Assembly (NCBI GenBank): GCA_963817435.1
Contig: CAWFNY010000001.1
Span: 2,046,001-2,110,000 of the forward strand
DNA: 64,000 bases
Source: JADJOM01 sp963817435
GTDB lineage: Bacteria; Gemmatimonadota; Gemmatimonadetes; Gemmatimonadales; GWC2-71-9
Direction of reading: 5' to 3'
Shown here: piece by piece, positions 10,104 to 19,733 of the stretch
How the letters are laid out: every line of letters begins with the position of its first letter
Position numbering within the stretch: the first letter of the stretch is position 1
Notes under the pieces: model-generated
Databases searched by the model: none
Seen by the model: the letters and a program-made list of their open reading frames with translations, nothing else
Told to the model about the DNA's origin: nothing
Program-made: the position numbers and the translations under genes

Positions 10104-11027
10104 GTGGCTGATCTCCTGAAGGAACTCCAGACCGCACTGGCCGATCGCTATCGCATCGAGCGCGAACTCGGCAAGGGCGGCATGGCGACCGTCTTCCTGG
10201 CGCATGACCTCGCGCACGCACGCGAGGTGGCGCTCAAGGTGCTCCATCCCCAGCTCGCCGAGACGGTCGGCGCCGATCGCTTCAAGCGCGAGATCCGTGT
10301 CGCCAGCAGCCTCCAGCATCCCAACATCCTGCAGGTGCTCGACTCGGGCGAGGTGAACGTGTTCCTCTGGTTCACCATGACCTACGTGCAGGGCGAGAAT
10401 CTCTACGACGTGCTGTCGCGCGGACAGCCGCTCCCCGTCGAGCGCGCGCTCGCGATCACCCGTGCGGTCGGCTCCGCCCTGGCCCTCGCGCACACGCAGG
10501 GCGTGGTGCACCGCGACATCAAGCCGGACAACATCCTGCTCGACGGCGACCGGGTGATGGTGGCCGACTTCGGCGTGGCCCGCGCGGTGAGCGAGATGCA
10601 CGAGAAACTCACCGCCACCGGCATGGTCGTGGGCACGCCGACCTACATGAGCCCGGAGCAGGCCTCAGGCGAGAAGGAGGTCGACGGGCGGGCAGACCAG
10701 TACGCGCTTGCGAGCGTGCTGTACGAGATGGTCTCCGGTGAAGCGCCGTTCAAGGGGCCTACGCCGACCGCGACGCTCATGCGCCGCTTCGCCGGGCCGC
10801 CGCGGCCCCTCCGCCCCGTGATCGACGTCCCCGAGGCCGTCGAACATGCGATCTTCCGCGCGCTCGACAAGGACCCCGCCGCGCGCTTCGCGACGGTGGA
10901 CGAATTCCTCGACGCGCTCGAAGGCAGGACGGTCCCGGCCGCGAAGGCCCCACCTCCACCCGCCGCCGCCGCCGCGCCCGAACCGGCGCCGCGCCGAGGC
11001 TGGCTCGGTAACCTCTTCGGGCGCTGA
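10104..11027 (+). CDS. Soluble Ser/Thr protein kinase (Pkn type), minimal form
   Basis: A 307-residue eukaryotic-like Ser/Thr kinase starting with GTG. Gly-rich loop GKGGMATV (residues 23-30), catalytic Lys K45 in VALKVL, HRDIKPDN at 136-143, DFG at 155-157 and the APE-equivalent in MSPEQ are all present, so it should be active. Unlike the other kinases here it has no TM segment, PD40 or TPR domain. After the kinase domain there is only a Pro/Ala-rich linker and an Arg/Trp/Phe tail (RRGWLGNLFGR) that could bind membrane. A similar LRGLFGEK element follows the kinase domain of the kinase starting at 17370. The gene starts 24 bases after the M13 stop and may be cotranscribed with it. Confidence 0.93.
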   Translation: MADLLKELQTALADRYRIERELGKGGMATVFLAHDLAHAREVALKVLHPQLAETVGADRFKREIRVASSLQHPNILQVLDSGEVNVFLWFTMTYVQGENLYDVLSRGQPLPVERALAITRAVGSALALAHTQGVVHRDIKPDNILLDGDRVMVADFGVARAVSEMHEKLTATGMVVGTPTYMSPEQASGEKEVDGRADQYALASVLYEMVSGEAPFKGPTPTATLMRRFAGPPRPLRPVIDVPEAVEHAIFRALDKDPAARFATVDEFLDALEGRTVPAAKAPPPPAAAAAPEPAPRRGWLGNLFGR

Positions 11028-11139
11028 ACGCCGGGCCGACGGCCGGCTCCACTGGCCGACATTCGATTTCCGCCGCATCTTGAACGCCCCTCCCTCAGGG
11101 ATCGGCCAAGATGCGCTCCTTCCTCCCTCGGTCCCGCTG

Positions 11140-13068
11140 ATGTGCGGCATCGTTGCGATGTTCTCGCGCCAGGATCCCGTCTCGCGGGAGGCGCTCGAGC
11201 GAGCCACGCATTCCCTCCACCACCGCGGCCCCGACGGGCAGCGTGTCTGGGTCTCCCCGGAGCAGCGGGTGGGGCTCGGTCACGCCCGGCTGAGCATCAT
11301 CGACCTCGCGACCGGGCACCAGCCGATCGCCAGCGAGGATGATCGGGTGCACCTCATCGTCAACGGCGAGTTCTACGGCTTCGAGGCCATCCAGCGCGAG
11401 CTGGAGCACCAGGGGCACCGGCTCCGGACCCGATCCGACAGCGAAATCGCGCTGCATCTCTACGAGGATCTCGGCACGCACTGCCTGCACCGGCTGCGCG
11501 GAGAATTCGCCATGGTGCTCTGGGACGCGGCGCACGGGACCCTGTTCGCGGCGCGCGACCGCTTCGGCATCAAGCCGCTCTTCTTCGCCGAGCACGAGGG
11601 CACCCTGTACGTGGCCTCGGAAGTGAAGGCGCTCTTCGCCGCCGGCGTGCCGGCCCGCTGGGACGCCGAGTCGGTGCATCACAGCGTCGACCTGGGCGGG
11701 AGTCCGATCCGCACCCTCTTTCATGGCGTCTCCCAGGTGCCGCCGGGGCACTATCTGCTCGCGACCGAGCGCCATGTGCAGCTCGCGTGCTACTGGGACT
11801 TCGATTATCCGAGGACGGATGCCGGTCACCCGCGGCGTTCGGATGGGGAATACGCGGAAGAGTTCGGCGCGGCGCTGGACGACGCGGTTCGGGTGCGGCT
11901 CCGCGCCGATGTCCCGGTTGGCTGCTACCTGAGCGGCGGGCTCGACAGTTGCGCCGTGCTGGGGCTGGCATCCCGGCATCATGCGGAGCCCATCCACGCC
12001 TTCACCCTGACGTTCGATCGCGCCGAGTATGACGAGGGCCCCATCGCCCGCGAAATGGCGGCGCACGCCGGGGCGAATTTCTACCCCATTCCGATCCGGC
12101 AGGACGACCTCGCCGATCACTTCGCCGACGCGACGGCGCAGTCGGAGACCTTCTGCCTGAATGCGCACGGCGTCGCCAAGTACCTGCTGAGCCGCGCGGT
12201 GCGCGACGCGGGGTACAAGGTGGTGATCACCGGAGAGGGATCGGACGAGATCCTTGGCGGGTACGCGCATTTTCGCCGCGACATGCTGCTGTACAACAAC
12301 GAGGGCCAGGACCCCGCGGTGATTCCCGCCCTCCTCGAGGAGCTCGAGCGCTCCAACCCGGTGTCGCGCGGCCTGCTGCTGGCCGATGGCGAGTCGGCGC
12401 CGATGGACAGCGCCCGGCGGATCCTCGGCAACGTCCCCTCGTGGTTCGAGGTCTTCTCCGCCCGCGCCCTCAAGCTCTTGCCGCTCCTCACCCCCGAGTT
12501 CCGCGAGCGTCACGCGGGGCGCGAGCCGTTCCGCAATCTGCTCAGCAGCCTGGATGTCCGGGGACAGCTCACCGGACGCGAGCCGGTGCACCAGGCCCTC
12601 TACCTCTGGTCCAAGACCGCGCTCCCCGGCTACATCCTCACGGTGCTCGGGGACCGGATGGAAATGGCGCACTCCATCGAGGGGCGGGTGCCGTTCCTTG
12701 ACCATCACCTGGTCGAGATCGTCCGGTCCCAGCCGGTGGCGCAGAAGATTCGTGGGATGACGGAGAAGTACGTGCTGCGGGAGGCGACCCGGCACGTCAT
12801 TACCGATACGGTCTACCGGCGCCAGAAGCATCCCTTCCTGAGCCCGCCGGCGACACTGCATCCCGGGGAGCGGCTGCATACCCTGCTGCAGGACACGCTG
12901 CGTGGGCCGGCCCTCAGGGCGCTGCCGTTCTTCGAGCGGACAAAGGTGCTGGACCTCCTCGACCGGCTCCCGACGATGCCCGAGGGTTCGCGGGTCTCCT
13001 ACGACCAGCTGCTCATGATGCTGCTGAGCGCCTGCGTGCTGCAGGAGCGCTTCAGGCTGGCGGCGTGA
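11140..13068 (+). CDS. asnB: Glutamine-hydrolysing asparagine synthetase
   Basis: Cytoplasmic enzyme of 642 residues that makes asparagine from aspartate, ATP and glutamine. It begins MCGIVAMF, so after Met removal Cys1 is the N-terminal nucleophile of a class II glutamine amidotransferase domain. Motifs SLHHRGPDG, RLSIIDL and VNGEFYG mark the glutaminase half. The synthetase half carries the PP-loop SGGLDSCAV and the conserved GEGSDEILGGY. Length is within the range of the longer AsnB/AsnO-like forms rather than E. coli AsnB (554). Such paralogues can also amidate other carboxyl substrates, but no biosynthetic cluster surrounds this one. The ATG at 11140 is required by the Cys nucleophile. 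Confidence 0.93.
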   Translation: MCGIVAMFSRQDPVSREALERATHSLHHRGPDGQRVWVSPEQRVGLGHARLSIIDLATGHQPIASEDDRVHLIVNGEFYGFEAIQRELEHQGHRLRTRSDSEIALHLYEDLGTHCLHRLRGEFAMVLWDAAHGTLFAARDRFGIKPLFFAEHEGTLYVASEVKALFAAGVPARWDAESVHHSVDLGGSPIRTLFHGVSQVPPGHYLLATERHVQLACYWDFDYPRTDAGHPRRSDGEYAEEFGAALDDAVRVRLRADVPVGCYLSGGLDSCAVLGLASRHHAEPIHAFTLTFDRAEYDEGPIAREMAAHAGANFYPIPIRQDDLADHFADATAQSETFCLNAHGVAKYLLSRAVRDAGYKVVITGEGSDEILGGYAHFRRDMLLYNNEGQDPAVIPALLEELERSNPVSRGLLLADGESAPMDSARRILGNVPSWFEVFSARALKLLPLLTPEFRERHAGREPFRNLLSSLDVRGQLTGREPVHQALYLWSKTALPGYILTVLGDRMEMAHSIEGRVPFLDHHLVEIVRSQPVAQKIRGMTEKYVLREATRHVITDTVYRRQKHPFLSPPATLHPGERLHTLLQDTLRGPALRALPFFERTKVLDLLDRLPTMPEGSRVSYDQLLMMLLSACVLQERFRLAA

Positions 13069-13204
13069 ACGCCGGGCTCACGTCTCCTTCAGTCTCCCTT
13101 CAAGTCATCCGGGGCAATATGGGTGCGGGCCAGTTCCGGCTGCCGCGCCACGACGGGGGGCGCGGCGCCGGATTCGGAGCGAACCCGCCGCAAGGAGCAC
13201 CACC

Positions 13205-13672
13205 ATGCCACTCCAGAAGCTCAAGGACTTCCTCGATCAGAAGAAGGTGAAGTACGTCACGATCGCCCATTCGCCCGCCTTCACCTCCATGGAGATCGCG
13301 GCTGCGGCGCATGTCTCGGGCAAGGAGATGGCGAAGCCGGTGATGGTGAAGGTCGACGGAGAGATGATCATGGTCGTCCTTCCCGCCTCGATGAAGGTGG
13401 ACTTCGGCCGGCTGCTCGACGCCACGGGGGCGCAGGAGGTCGAACTCGCTCACGAGGACGAATTCCGGGACCTCTTCCCGGGCTGCGCCCTGGGAACGAT
13501 GCCACCCTTCGGCAACCTCTTCGGACTCCGGACATTTGTGGCGGAAGAGCTGACCGAGGACGAGGAGATCGTGTTCAACGCGGGATCGACGACGGAGCTG
13601 ATCAAGATGGCGTACAAGGACTTCGAGCGCCTGGTGCGCCCCCGGGTACTGCCGTTCAGGATCACGGTGTAG
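13205..13672 (+). CDS. YbaK/ProX-type aminoacyl-tRNA deacylase-like protein
   Basis: A 155-residue protein of the YbaK/aminoacyl-tRNA synthetase-associated domain family, whose members hydrolyse mischarged tRNAs (for example Cys-tRNA-Pro). Family-like segments: a Lys-rich N terminus (DFLDQKKVKYVTIAHSPAFT), the A-x-x-x-H-V-S-G motif, the core VMVKVDGEMIMVVLPAS, and the late glycine-rich loop CALGTMPPFGNLFG. No synthetase domain is attached, so it is a free-standing editing factor. AAGGAG precedes the ATG by eight bases. A strong terminator follows, so it appears monocistronic. Confidence 0.88.
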   Translation: MPLQKLKDFLDQKKVKYVTIAHSPAFTSMEIAAAAHVSGKEMAKPVMVKVDGEMIMVVLPASMKVDFGRLLDATGAQEVELAHEDEFRDLFPGCALGTMPPFGNLFGLRTFVAEELTEDEEIVFNAGSTTELIKMAYKDFERLVRPRVLPFRITV

Positions 13673-13722
13673 CTCGGATCGGAAGCAGCCGTCCTCGACG
13701 TCTGAAAGTGCAGATCGAGCAT

Positions 13723-13754
13723 GAGGCCGCCGGAGTGGCGGCCTCTGTGTTTTT
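13723..13754 (+). terminator. Rho-independent terminator after the YbaK-like gene
   Basis: Perfect 9-bp stem GAGGCCGCC / GGCGGCCTC with loop GGAGT, followed by TGTGTTTTT. It lies 51 bases after the stop codon and is one of the few textbook intrinsic terminators in the window. Confidence 0.85.
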
Positions 13755-13832
13755 GGACGGGCCATCGCACGGCGGGCGGAACCGGAAGGCGCTCCTCGAT
13801 TACTTTGCCCTGTCCACTCTCCGGAGGCAGGG

Positions 13833-14603
13833 ATGGGTCTTGAGGGCAAGGTGGCGCTGGTTACCGGCGCCTCGAGCGGCATCGGGAAGGCGATCGCGGA
13901 ACGGCTGGCGGCCGATGGGGCGAAGGTCGCCGTGAACTATCGGGCCCGGCATCCCGAGGACCAGGCCGCCGGCGAGGGTGTGGCGGGCACCATGGGCGAC
14001 CGGGGACTCGCGGTCGGAGCCGACGTGGGCCTCCGCGCCGATGTGGAGAAGATGGTCGCCGACATCGTGGCGAAGTTCGGACGGCTGGATATCGTCGTCA
14101 ACAATGCGGGCATCGAGATCAAGCGCCCCTTCCTCGACATCACTGACGAGGAGTGGCAACGGGTGCTGGGAGTGAACCTCTACGGCGCCTTCGTGGTGAG
14201 TCAGGTAGCCTGCCGCCAGATCGTCAAGCAGGGCGAGGGTGGCAAGCTCATCTTCGTCTCGTCGGTGCATGAGGACATCCCCTTCCCCGGGTTCACGCCC
14301 TACTGCGTCTCCAAGGGCGGGGTGCGCATGATGATGCGCAACCTCGCCATCGAACTCGCGCCGCAGCGCATCAACGTCAACAACATCGCGCCCGGCGCAA
14401 TCGCGACGCCGATCAACCAGTCAGTCCTCGCCGATGCGGTCGCGAAGAAGAACGCCGAAAGCGAGATCCCCTGGGGCCGGTTTGGCCGGCCGGGGGAGGT
14501 CGCCGCGGTGGCGAGCTTTCTGGCGAGTGCCGAGTCCGAGTACGTCACAGGCAGCACCTACTACGTTGACGGAGGCCTCACCCAGCAGGTCACGATGTAC
14601 TAG
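13833..14603 (+). CDS. SDR oxidoreductase, glucose 1-dehydrogenase-like
   Basis: NAD(P)-dependent short-chain dehydrogenase of 256 residues. Cofactor motif TGASSGIG (residues 10-17), NNAG, catalytic Ser in FVSSVHE and YCVSK (Tyr/Lys), and the C-terminal YVDGG are all present. The opening LEGKVALVTGASSGIG with VAVNYRA, and IPWGRFGRPGEVAAVASFLAS, resemble bacterial glucose 1-dehydrogenases (beta-D-glucose to gluconolactone), the best functional guess. The stop is 11 bases before the GH63 glucosidase start, so the two are almost certainly one operon. That pairing supports glucose as the substrate. Confidence 0.88.
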   Translation: MGLEGKVALVTGASSGIGKAIAERLAADGAKVAVNYRARHPEDQAAGEGVAGTMGDRGLAVGADVGLRADVEKMVADIVAKFGRLDIVVNNAGIEIKRPFLDITDEEWQRVLGVNLYGAFVVSQVACRQIVKQGEGGKLIFVSSVHEDIPFPGFTPYCVSKGGVRMMMRNLAIELAPQRINVNNIAPGAIATPINQSVLADAVAKKNAESEIPWGRFGRPGEVAAVASFLASAESEYVTGSTYYVDGGLTQQVTMY

Positions 14604-14614
14604 AGGATGCGGCC

Positions 14615-17278
14615 ATGACGACGGAGGAAGAGCGGCGGCTGGACGAGGCGAAACGCGGTAACGCTGCATGGCGCCGCTGGGGGCCCTACCTGAGCGAGCG
14701 CTGCTGGGGCACCGTGCGCGAGGACTACAGCGCCGGAGGCGACGCGTGGGAGTACCTGCCCCATGACCACGCCCGAAGCCGCGCCTATCGCTGGGGCGAG
14801 GATGGGATCGGTGGGATCTCCGACGAGCGGGGACTGCTCGCCTTTGCCGTGGCGCTCTGGAACGGGAATGACCCGATCCTCAAGGAGCGCATGTTCGGGC
14901 TCACCGGCCGCGAGGGCAATCACGGCGAGGACGTCAAGGAATGCTACTGGTTCCTCGACAACGTGCCCTCGCACGCGTCGATGCGATTCCTCTACAAATA
15001 TCCGCAGGCGGCGTTTCCCTATCAGCAACTGATCGAAGAGAACCGGCGCCGCGACCGGACGGTCCCGGAGTTCGAGCTCATCGACACCGGGGTCTTCGAC
15101 GACAACCGCTATTTCGACGTCGAGGTGGAGTACGCCAAGGCGGGCCCGGAAGACCTGCTCATCGAGGTCCGTCTGACCAATCGGGGTCCCGCCGTGGCCG
15201 ACCTCCACCTCCTGCCCACGCTCTGGTTCCGGAACACCTGGTCCTGGGGCTATGACGATCGCCGGCCATCGCTCAGCGCCCCCGCTGCGCCGGCGAATCG
15301 ACCGATCATCGCGGCCCGGCATCATCGACTGGGCGACTATCGGCTCCACTTCGATCGTGCCGCCGACTTGCTGTTCACCGAGAACGAGACCAACGCCTCT
15401 CGGCTGTTCTCCGGTGCGGCAAACGCCTCGCCCCACGTGAAGGACGCCTTTCATGCCCGGGTCGTGGAGCGGCGCACCGACGCGGTGAACCCCGAGCGGA
15501 GCGGGACCAAGGCCTGCGGATGGATCCGATTCACCCTGCAGCCCGGCGCGACGGAGCGGGTGCGGCTTCGGCTCCGGGCCGGGAGCACGGGCGACGCCGA
15601 GCCCTTCGGCGCAGGATTCGACCAGGTCCTCACACGGCGCCGGCGGGAGGCGGATGAATTCCACGACGCATTGGGGGGGCCGGACCTGAGCGACGAGCAT
15701 CGCCTCGTGCTTCGCCAGGCGGTCGCCGGCATGCTGTGGAGCAAACAGTTCTACGATTTCGACGTCCGCAAGTGGCTGCTCGGCGATCCGGCGCAGCCAC
15801 CCCCACCTGCGGTCCGGTGGCAGGGCCGCAACCACGACTGGACCCACTTCAATGGCGCCGACGTCCTCGCGATGCCGGACACCTGGGAGTACCCCTGGTT
15901 CGCGGCGTGGGACCTCGCCTTCCACTCGATCGTGTTCGCGATGTTCGACGCGGAGTTCGCCAAGAGCCAGCTGCTGACATTGCTCCGGGAGTGGTACATG
16001 CATCCCAATGGCCAGCTCCCGGCCTACGAGTGGGCATTCGGCGACGTCAATCCGCCGGTGCACGCCTGGGCGGCACTCCGCGTGTACCAGATCGAGCGCA
16101 AGCGTACCGGCCGGGGGGATACCGACTTCCTCGAACGGGTGTTCCACAAACTGCTGATCAACTTCACCTGGTGGATCAACCGCAAGGATGCCGAGGGGCA
16201 CAATCTCTTCCAGGGCGGATTCCTGGGCCTCGACAACATCAGCGCGTTCGACCGCAGTGCGCGGCTCCCGGGGGGCGGGCGGCTCGATCAGTCCGACGCG
16301 ACGAGCTGGATGGCGATGTATTGCCTCAACATGCTGGCGATCGCGCTGGAACTCGCGGGGCAGGATTCCACCTATGAGGATGTGGCGACCAAGTTCCTGG
16401 AGCACTTCTTCTATATCGCCCATGCCATGAACGATCGCCCCGCCACGCGCGGCGATGACGGACTCGACCTGTGGGACGATGTGGACGGGTTCTACTACGA
16501 CGTGCTTCACGTCGGGAACGAGCACCACGTCATACGGGTCCGCTCGATGGTGGGGCTGATTCCGTTGCTGGCGATCGAGACGCTCGAGCCGGCACTGCTG
16601 GAGCGGCTCCCGGGGTTCCGCGGTCGCCTGGAATGGTTCCTCTCGCACCGGCCCGACCTGGTAGCGAATGTCGCGCCGGTGACCCGCCCTGGGCGGGAGG
16701 GACGATTCCTGCTCGCGGTCGTCACTCCCGACCGCCTGCGGCGGCTGCTCGAGCGGATGCTGGACGAGCAGGAGCTGCTCTCGTCCTACGGCCTCCGCTC
16801 CGTGTCCCGCTTCCACCTCGAGCATCCGTTCCGCCTCACCATCGACGGTACGACCTACGAAGAGGGCTACCAGCCGGCCGAGTCCACCACCGGCCTGTTC
16901 GGCGGGAACTCGAACTGGCGCGGACCGGTCTGGTTCCCGCTCAACTATCTGCTGATCGAATCGCTGCAGAAGTGGGACTGGTATTACGGTGCCGAGTTCA
17001 CGGTGCCCTGCCCGACCCAGGGCGGGGAGCCGATGTCGCTCGGTGAAGTCGCACGAGAGCTGTCGCGGCGGTTGATCGGGATCTTTCTTCGGAACGCGGA
17101 CGGGTGCCGCCCGGTGCATGGGTCGGCGGAGCTGCTGCGGCGCGATCCGCAGTTTCGCGACCTCGTCCCCTTCCACGAATACTTCCATGGCGACACGGGT
17201 GCGGGGCTTGGCGCGAGCCACCAGACGGGATGGACCGGGCTTGTCGCGAAGCTGATTCAGCAGAGGGGCGGGGCCTGA
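14615..17278 (+). CDS. GH63-like glucosidase (MGH1-type glycoside hydrolase)
   Basis: An 887-residue protein without a signal peptide, matching the long bacterial glucosidases of the GH63/MGH1 group. Features: a conserved N-terminal opening (RRWGPYLSERCWGTVREDYS, WEYLPHDHARSRAYRW), a beta-sandwich domain in the first half, then an (alpha/alpha)6-barrel with Trp/Asp-rich loops such as GRNHDWTHFN, NGQLPAYEWAFGDVNPPVHAW, the acidic DLWDDVDGFYYDV and the late GGNSNWRGPVWFP. The family cleaves alpha-glucosidic bonds with inversion. Cytoplasmic location and tight linkage to a glucose dehydrogenase suggest intracellular breakdown of a glucose-containing compatible solute or oligosaccharide. The exact substrate is unknown. 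Confidence 0.9.
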   Translation: MTTEEERRLDEAKRGNAAWRRWGPYLSERCWGTVREDYSAGGDAWEYLPHDHARSRAYRWGEDGIGGISDERGLLAFAVALWNGNDPILKERMFGLTGREGNHGEDVKECYWFLDNVPSHASMRFLYKYPQAAFPYQQLIEENRRRDRTVPEFELIDTGVFDDNRYFDVEVEYAKAGPEDLLIEVRLTNRGPAVADLHLLPTLWFRNTWSWGYDDRRPSLSAPAAPANRPIIAARHHRLGDYRLHFDRAADLLFTENETNASRLFSGAANASPHVKDAFHARVVERRTDAVNPERSGTKACGWIRFTLQPGATERVRLRLRAGSTGDAEPFGAGFDQVLTRRRREADEFHDALGGPDLSDEHRLVLRQAVAGMLWSKQFYDFDVRKWLLGDPAQPPPPAVRWQGRNHDWTHFNGADVLAMPDTWEYPWFAAWDLAFHSIVFAMFDAEFAKSQLLTLLREWYMHPNGQLPAYEWAFGDVNPPVHAWAALRVYQIERKRTGRGDTDFLERVFHKLLINFTWWINRKDAEGHNLFQGGFLGLDNISAFDRSARLPGGGRLDQSDATSWMAMYCLNMLAIALELAGQDSTYEDVATKFLEHFFYIAHAMNDRPATRGDDGLDLWDDVDGFYYDVLHVGNEHHVIRVRSMVGLIPLLAIETLEPALLERLPGFRGRLEWFLSHRPDLVANVAPVTRPGREGRFLLAVVTPDRLRRLLERMLDEQELLSSYGLRSVSRFHLEHPFRLTIDGTTYEEGYQPAESTTGLFGGNSNWRGPVWFPLNYLLIESLQKWDWYYGAEFTVPCPTQGGEPMSLGEVARELSRRLIGIFLRNADGCRPVHGSAELLRRDPQFRDLVPFHEYFHGDTGAGLGASHQTGWTGLVAKLIQQRGGA

Positions 17279-17369
17279 ATCCGCCCGGCGTGGCGGCTTC
17301 GCGGGGAGGTGGACCGGGCCCCCGCCCCGCTCTGGCCAACTCCGCCGCCGCCTCGCATGTTTCGTCACC

Positions 17370-19727
17370 ATGCCTTCCGCGGCCGACTTCCCGGAGATCC
17401 CCACTCAACTCCAGCACGACCTCGCCAGCCGCTACCACCTCGAGCGCACGCTCGGCGCGGGCGGGATGGCCACGGTCTTCCTGGCGCGAGACCTCAAGCA
17501 CGACCGCCCCGTCGCGCTCAAGGTCCTGAGCCCCGGCGTCGCGCAGGAGATCGGCACCGACCGCTTCGCGCGGGAGATCCGGCTCGCGGCCAGACTGCAG
17601 CATCCGCACATCTGTTCGGTCTACGACTCGGGTGAGTCGGGCGGCCTGCTCTGGTTCACCATGCCCTACGTCGAAGGGGAATCGCTGGACCGCAGACTGG
17701 ACCGGGTCGGACCGCTCCCGGTCGGTGAGGCCCTGCGCATCGCACGGGAGGCGGCACAGGCACTGGCCTACGCTCATCAGCAGGGCGTGATCCATCGCGA
17801 CATGAAGCCCGCCAACCTGCTCATCGCGCGGGATGGCAGCACGCTGGTCGCGGACTTCGGGATCGCCCGTTCGGTCGCGCCGAGCCGGACCGGCGTGGAA
17901 CAGACGCTGACGGAGGCGGGATTCGCCCTGGGGACGCCGGCGTACATGAGCCCCGAGCAGATGGCCGGTGGCCGCGACGTCGATGGCCGAACCGATATCT
18001 ACAGCCTGGCACTCGTGCTCTACGAGATGCTCGTGGGCGAGCGTCCCTTTCCGCAGCATGGCGGGCTCGCGGACTTCGCGCAGCGAATGACGACCCCGGT
18101 GCCGCAGCTCGCGCTCCGGCGCGCGGAGGTTCCGTCAGGCGTGGACAGGCTGCTGCAGCGCGCGCTCGCCTTCGAGCCGGCGCAGCGCCATCCGTCGATG
18201 GCGGCGTTCGGTGAAGAGCTGGAATCGCTCCGGATGGGCCGGGGCACCGTCGCCCCCGCTCCCAGCCCGCTGCGCCGGGTGGCCGGCCTGCTGCGCGGGC
18301 TGTTCGGGGAGAAGGGTCCCTCCGTGGCACCGGGCACGCCCGCCGGGGAGGGCCCGACATCCGCCGCCGTCCTTCCGTTCCGCGATCTCAGCCCGGCGCA
18401 GGATCAGGCCTATTTCAGCGACGGGCTGGCCGAGGAACTGACGACGGCGCTGAGCCGGATCCCGGGGCTCCGAGTCGCGGGGCGCACCGGCGCATTCCAG
18501 TTCCGTGGCGCCGCGGTGGACCTCCGTGAGGCGGGGCGCAAGCTGGGGGTCGGCGCCGTCGTGAGCGGCAGCGTGCGCCGGAGTGGCGACCGGCTCCGGA
18601 TCGGCGCCCAGCTGGTGAACGTCGCCGACGGCTTCGAACTCTGGTCCGAGAGCTACGACCGCGAAATGGCGGACGTCTTCCGAGTACAGGAGGAGATCGC
18701 GCGGTCGATCGCCGGGGCGCTCAGGGTCAGGCTGATGGGCACGGCAGCAGCGGCATTGGCGCCGAAGCCGACCTCGGATCTCGAGGCCTACGACCTCTTT
18801 CTCCGGGGCCGCTTCGCCTGGCACCAGCGGACCGCGGCAACGCTGCCCGAGGCGGCGCGCTGCTTCGAAGAAGCCGTCGCGCGGGATCCATCGTTCGCCC
18901 GCGCCTGGGCGGGGCTGGCCGATGCCTGCACGGTGCTGCCGCTCTACACCGGGACGTCACCCGCCACCGCCTGGCCGCGCGCCAAGGCGGCGGCGCAGCG
19001 CGCGATCGGCCTCGACGCTGGGCTGGCCGATGCCCATACCGCGCTGGCATACGGCACCATGCTGTTCGAGTGGGACTGGGCGACGGCGGAACTCGAGTTC
19101 ACGCGGGCGATCGAGGCCGATCCCGGCTACGCGATCGCCCATCACTGGTATGCGGATTTTCTGGCGGGACGGGGGCGGTTCGAGGAAAGCCTCGCCTCGA
19201 TGATGCGCGCGCGCGAACTCGACCCGCTCTCCCGGATCACGGGAGTCGAGCTCGCCTGGGTCTACAGCCTGCTGCGTCGTGCAGAGGACGCAGAGCGAAC
19301 GGCGCGCCAGGTGCTGCGGCTCGATCCGACCTATGCCCACGCGCATTTCGTGCTGGGCCAGATCCTGCTCATGCGGGGCGACGCGGACGCGGCCATCCGT
19401 TCGATCGAGCGGTCACTGGAACTGGGTGGATTCAACGCCCACGCCACGGGGATACTGATTGCGGCGCTGGCTCAGGCCGGCCAGCGCGAGCGCGCGCGCA
19501 CCGAACTCGCCATGCTCGAGGCCAGGGCGGGAACCGAATATGTCCCGCCCTTCGCGTTCGTCATCGCGCATGCCGCGTTCGGCGACCTCGATCAGGCCTT
19601 CCTGTTTCTCGAACGGGGCATCACGGAGCGGGATGTGCTGCTGCCGGAGTGCTTCTTCGAACCGCCGCTGGACCCGCTGGTGTCCGACCCGAGGTACGCG
19701 CGGGTCGCGGCACGCATTCGGGGGTGA
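17370..19727 (+). CDS. Ser/Thr kinase fused to TolB-N-like and TPR domains
   Basis: A 785-residue protein with an N-terminal Pkn-type kinase (LGAGGMATV, VALKVL, HRDMKPAN, DFGIARS, MSPEQ). A short linker contains LRGLFGEK. Residues about 330-450 (AAVLPFRDLSPAQDQAYFSDGL and LRVAGRTGAFQFRG) match the TolB/FlgO-like domain seen in kinase-TPR and adenylate cyclase-TPR proteins. The remainder is TPR repeats (for example LRLDPTYAHAHFVLGQILLMRGDADAA). No convincing TM segment is visible, unlike the kinase starting at 40637, so it is probably cytosolic or peripherally bound. Kinase motifs are complete. Confidence 0.93.
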   Translation: MPSAADFPEIPTQLQHDLASRYHLERTLGAGGMATVFLARDLKHDRPVALKVLSPGVAQEIGTDRFAREIRLAARLQHPHICSVYDSGESGGLLWFTMPYVEGESLDRRLDRVGPLPVGEALRIAREAAQALAYAHQQGVIHRDMKPANLLIARDGSTLVADFGIARSVAPSRTGVEQTLTEAGFALGTPAYMSPEQMAGGRDVDGRTDIYSLALVLYEMLVGERPFPQHGGLADFAQRMTTPVPQLALRRAEVPSGVDRLLQRALAFEPAQRHPSMAAFGEELESLRMGRGTVAPAPSPLRRVAGLLRGLFGEKGPSVAPGTPAGEGPTSAAVLPFRDLSPAQDQAYFSDGLAEELTTALSRIPGLRVAGRTGAFQFRGAAVDLREAGRKLGVGAVVSGSVRRSGDRLRIGAQLVNVADGFELWSESYDREMADVFRVQEEIARSIAGALRVRLMGTAAAALAPKPTSDLEAYDLFLRGRFAWHQRTAATLPEAARCFEEAVARDPSFARAWAGLADACTVLPLYTGTSPATAWPRAKAAAQRAIGLDAGLADAHTALAYGTMLFEWDWATAELEFTRAIEADPGYAIAHHWYADFLAGRGRFEESLASMMRARELDPLSRITGVELAWVYSLLRRAEDAERTARQVLRLDPTYAHAHFVLGQILLMRGDADAAIRSIERSLELGGFNAHATGILIAALAQAGQRERARTELAMLEARAGTEYVPPFAFVIAHAAFGDLDQAFLFLERGITERDVLLPECFFEPPLDPLVSDPRYARVAARIRG

Positions 19728-19733
19728 CGCATA

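Noticed and set aside
14600..17404. A 934-codon open frame antisense to the GH63 glucosidase
   Set aside because: No recognisable domain and gene-unlike composition; a shadow of the glucosidase.
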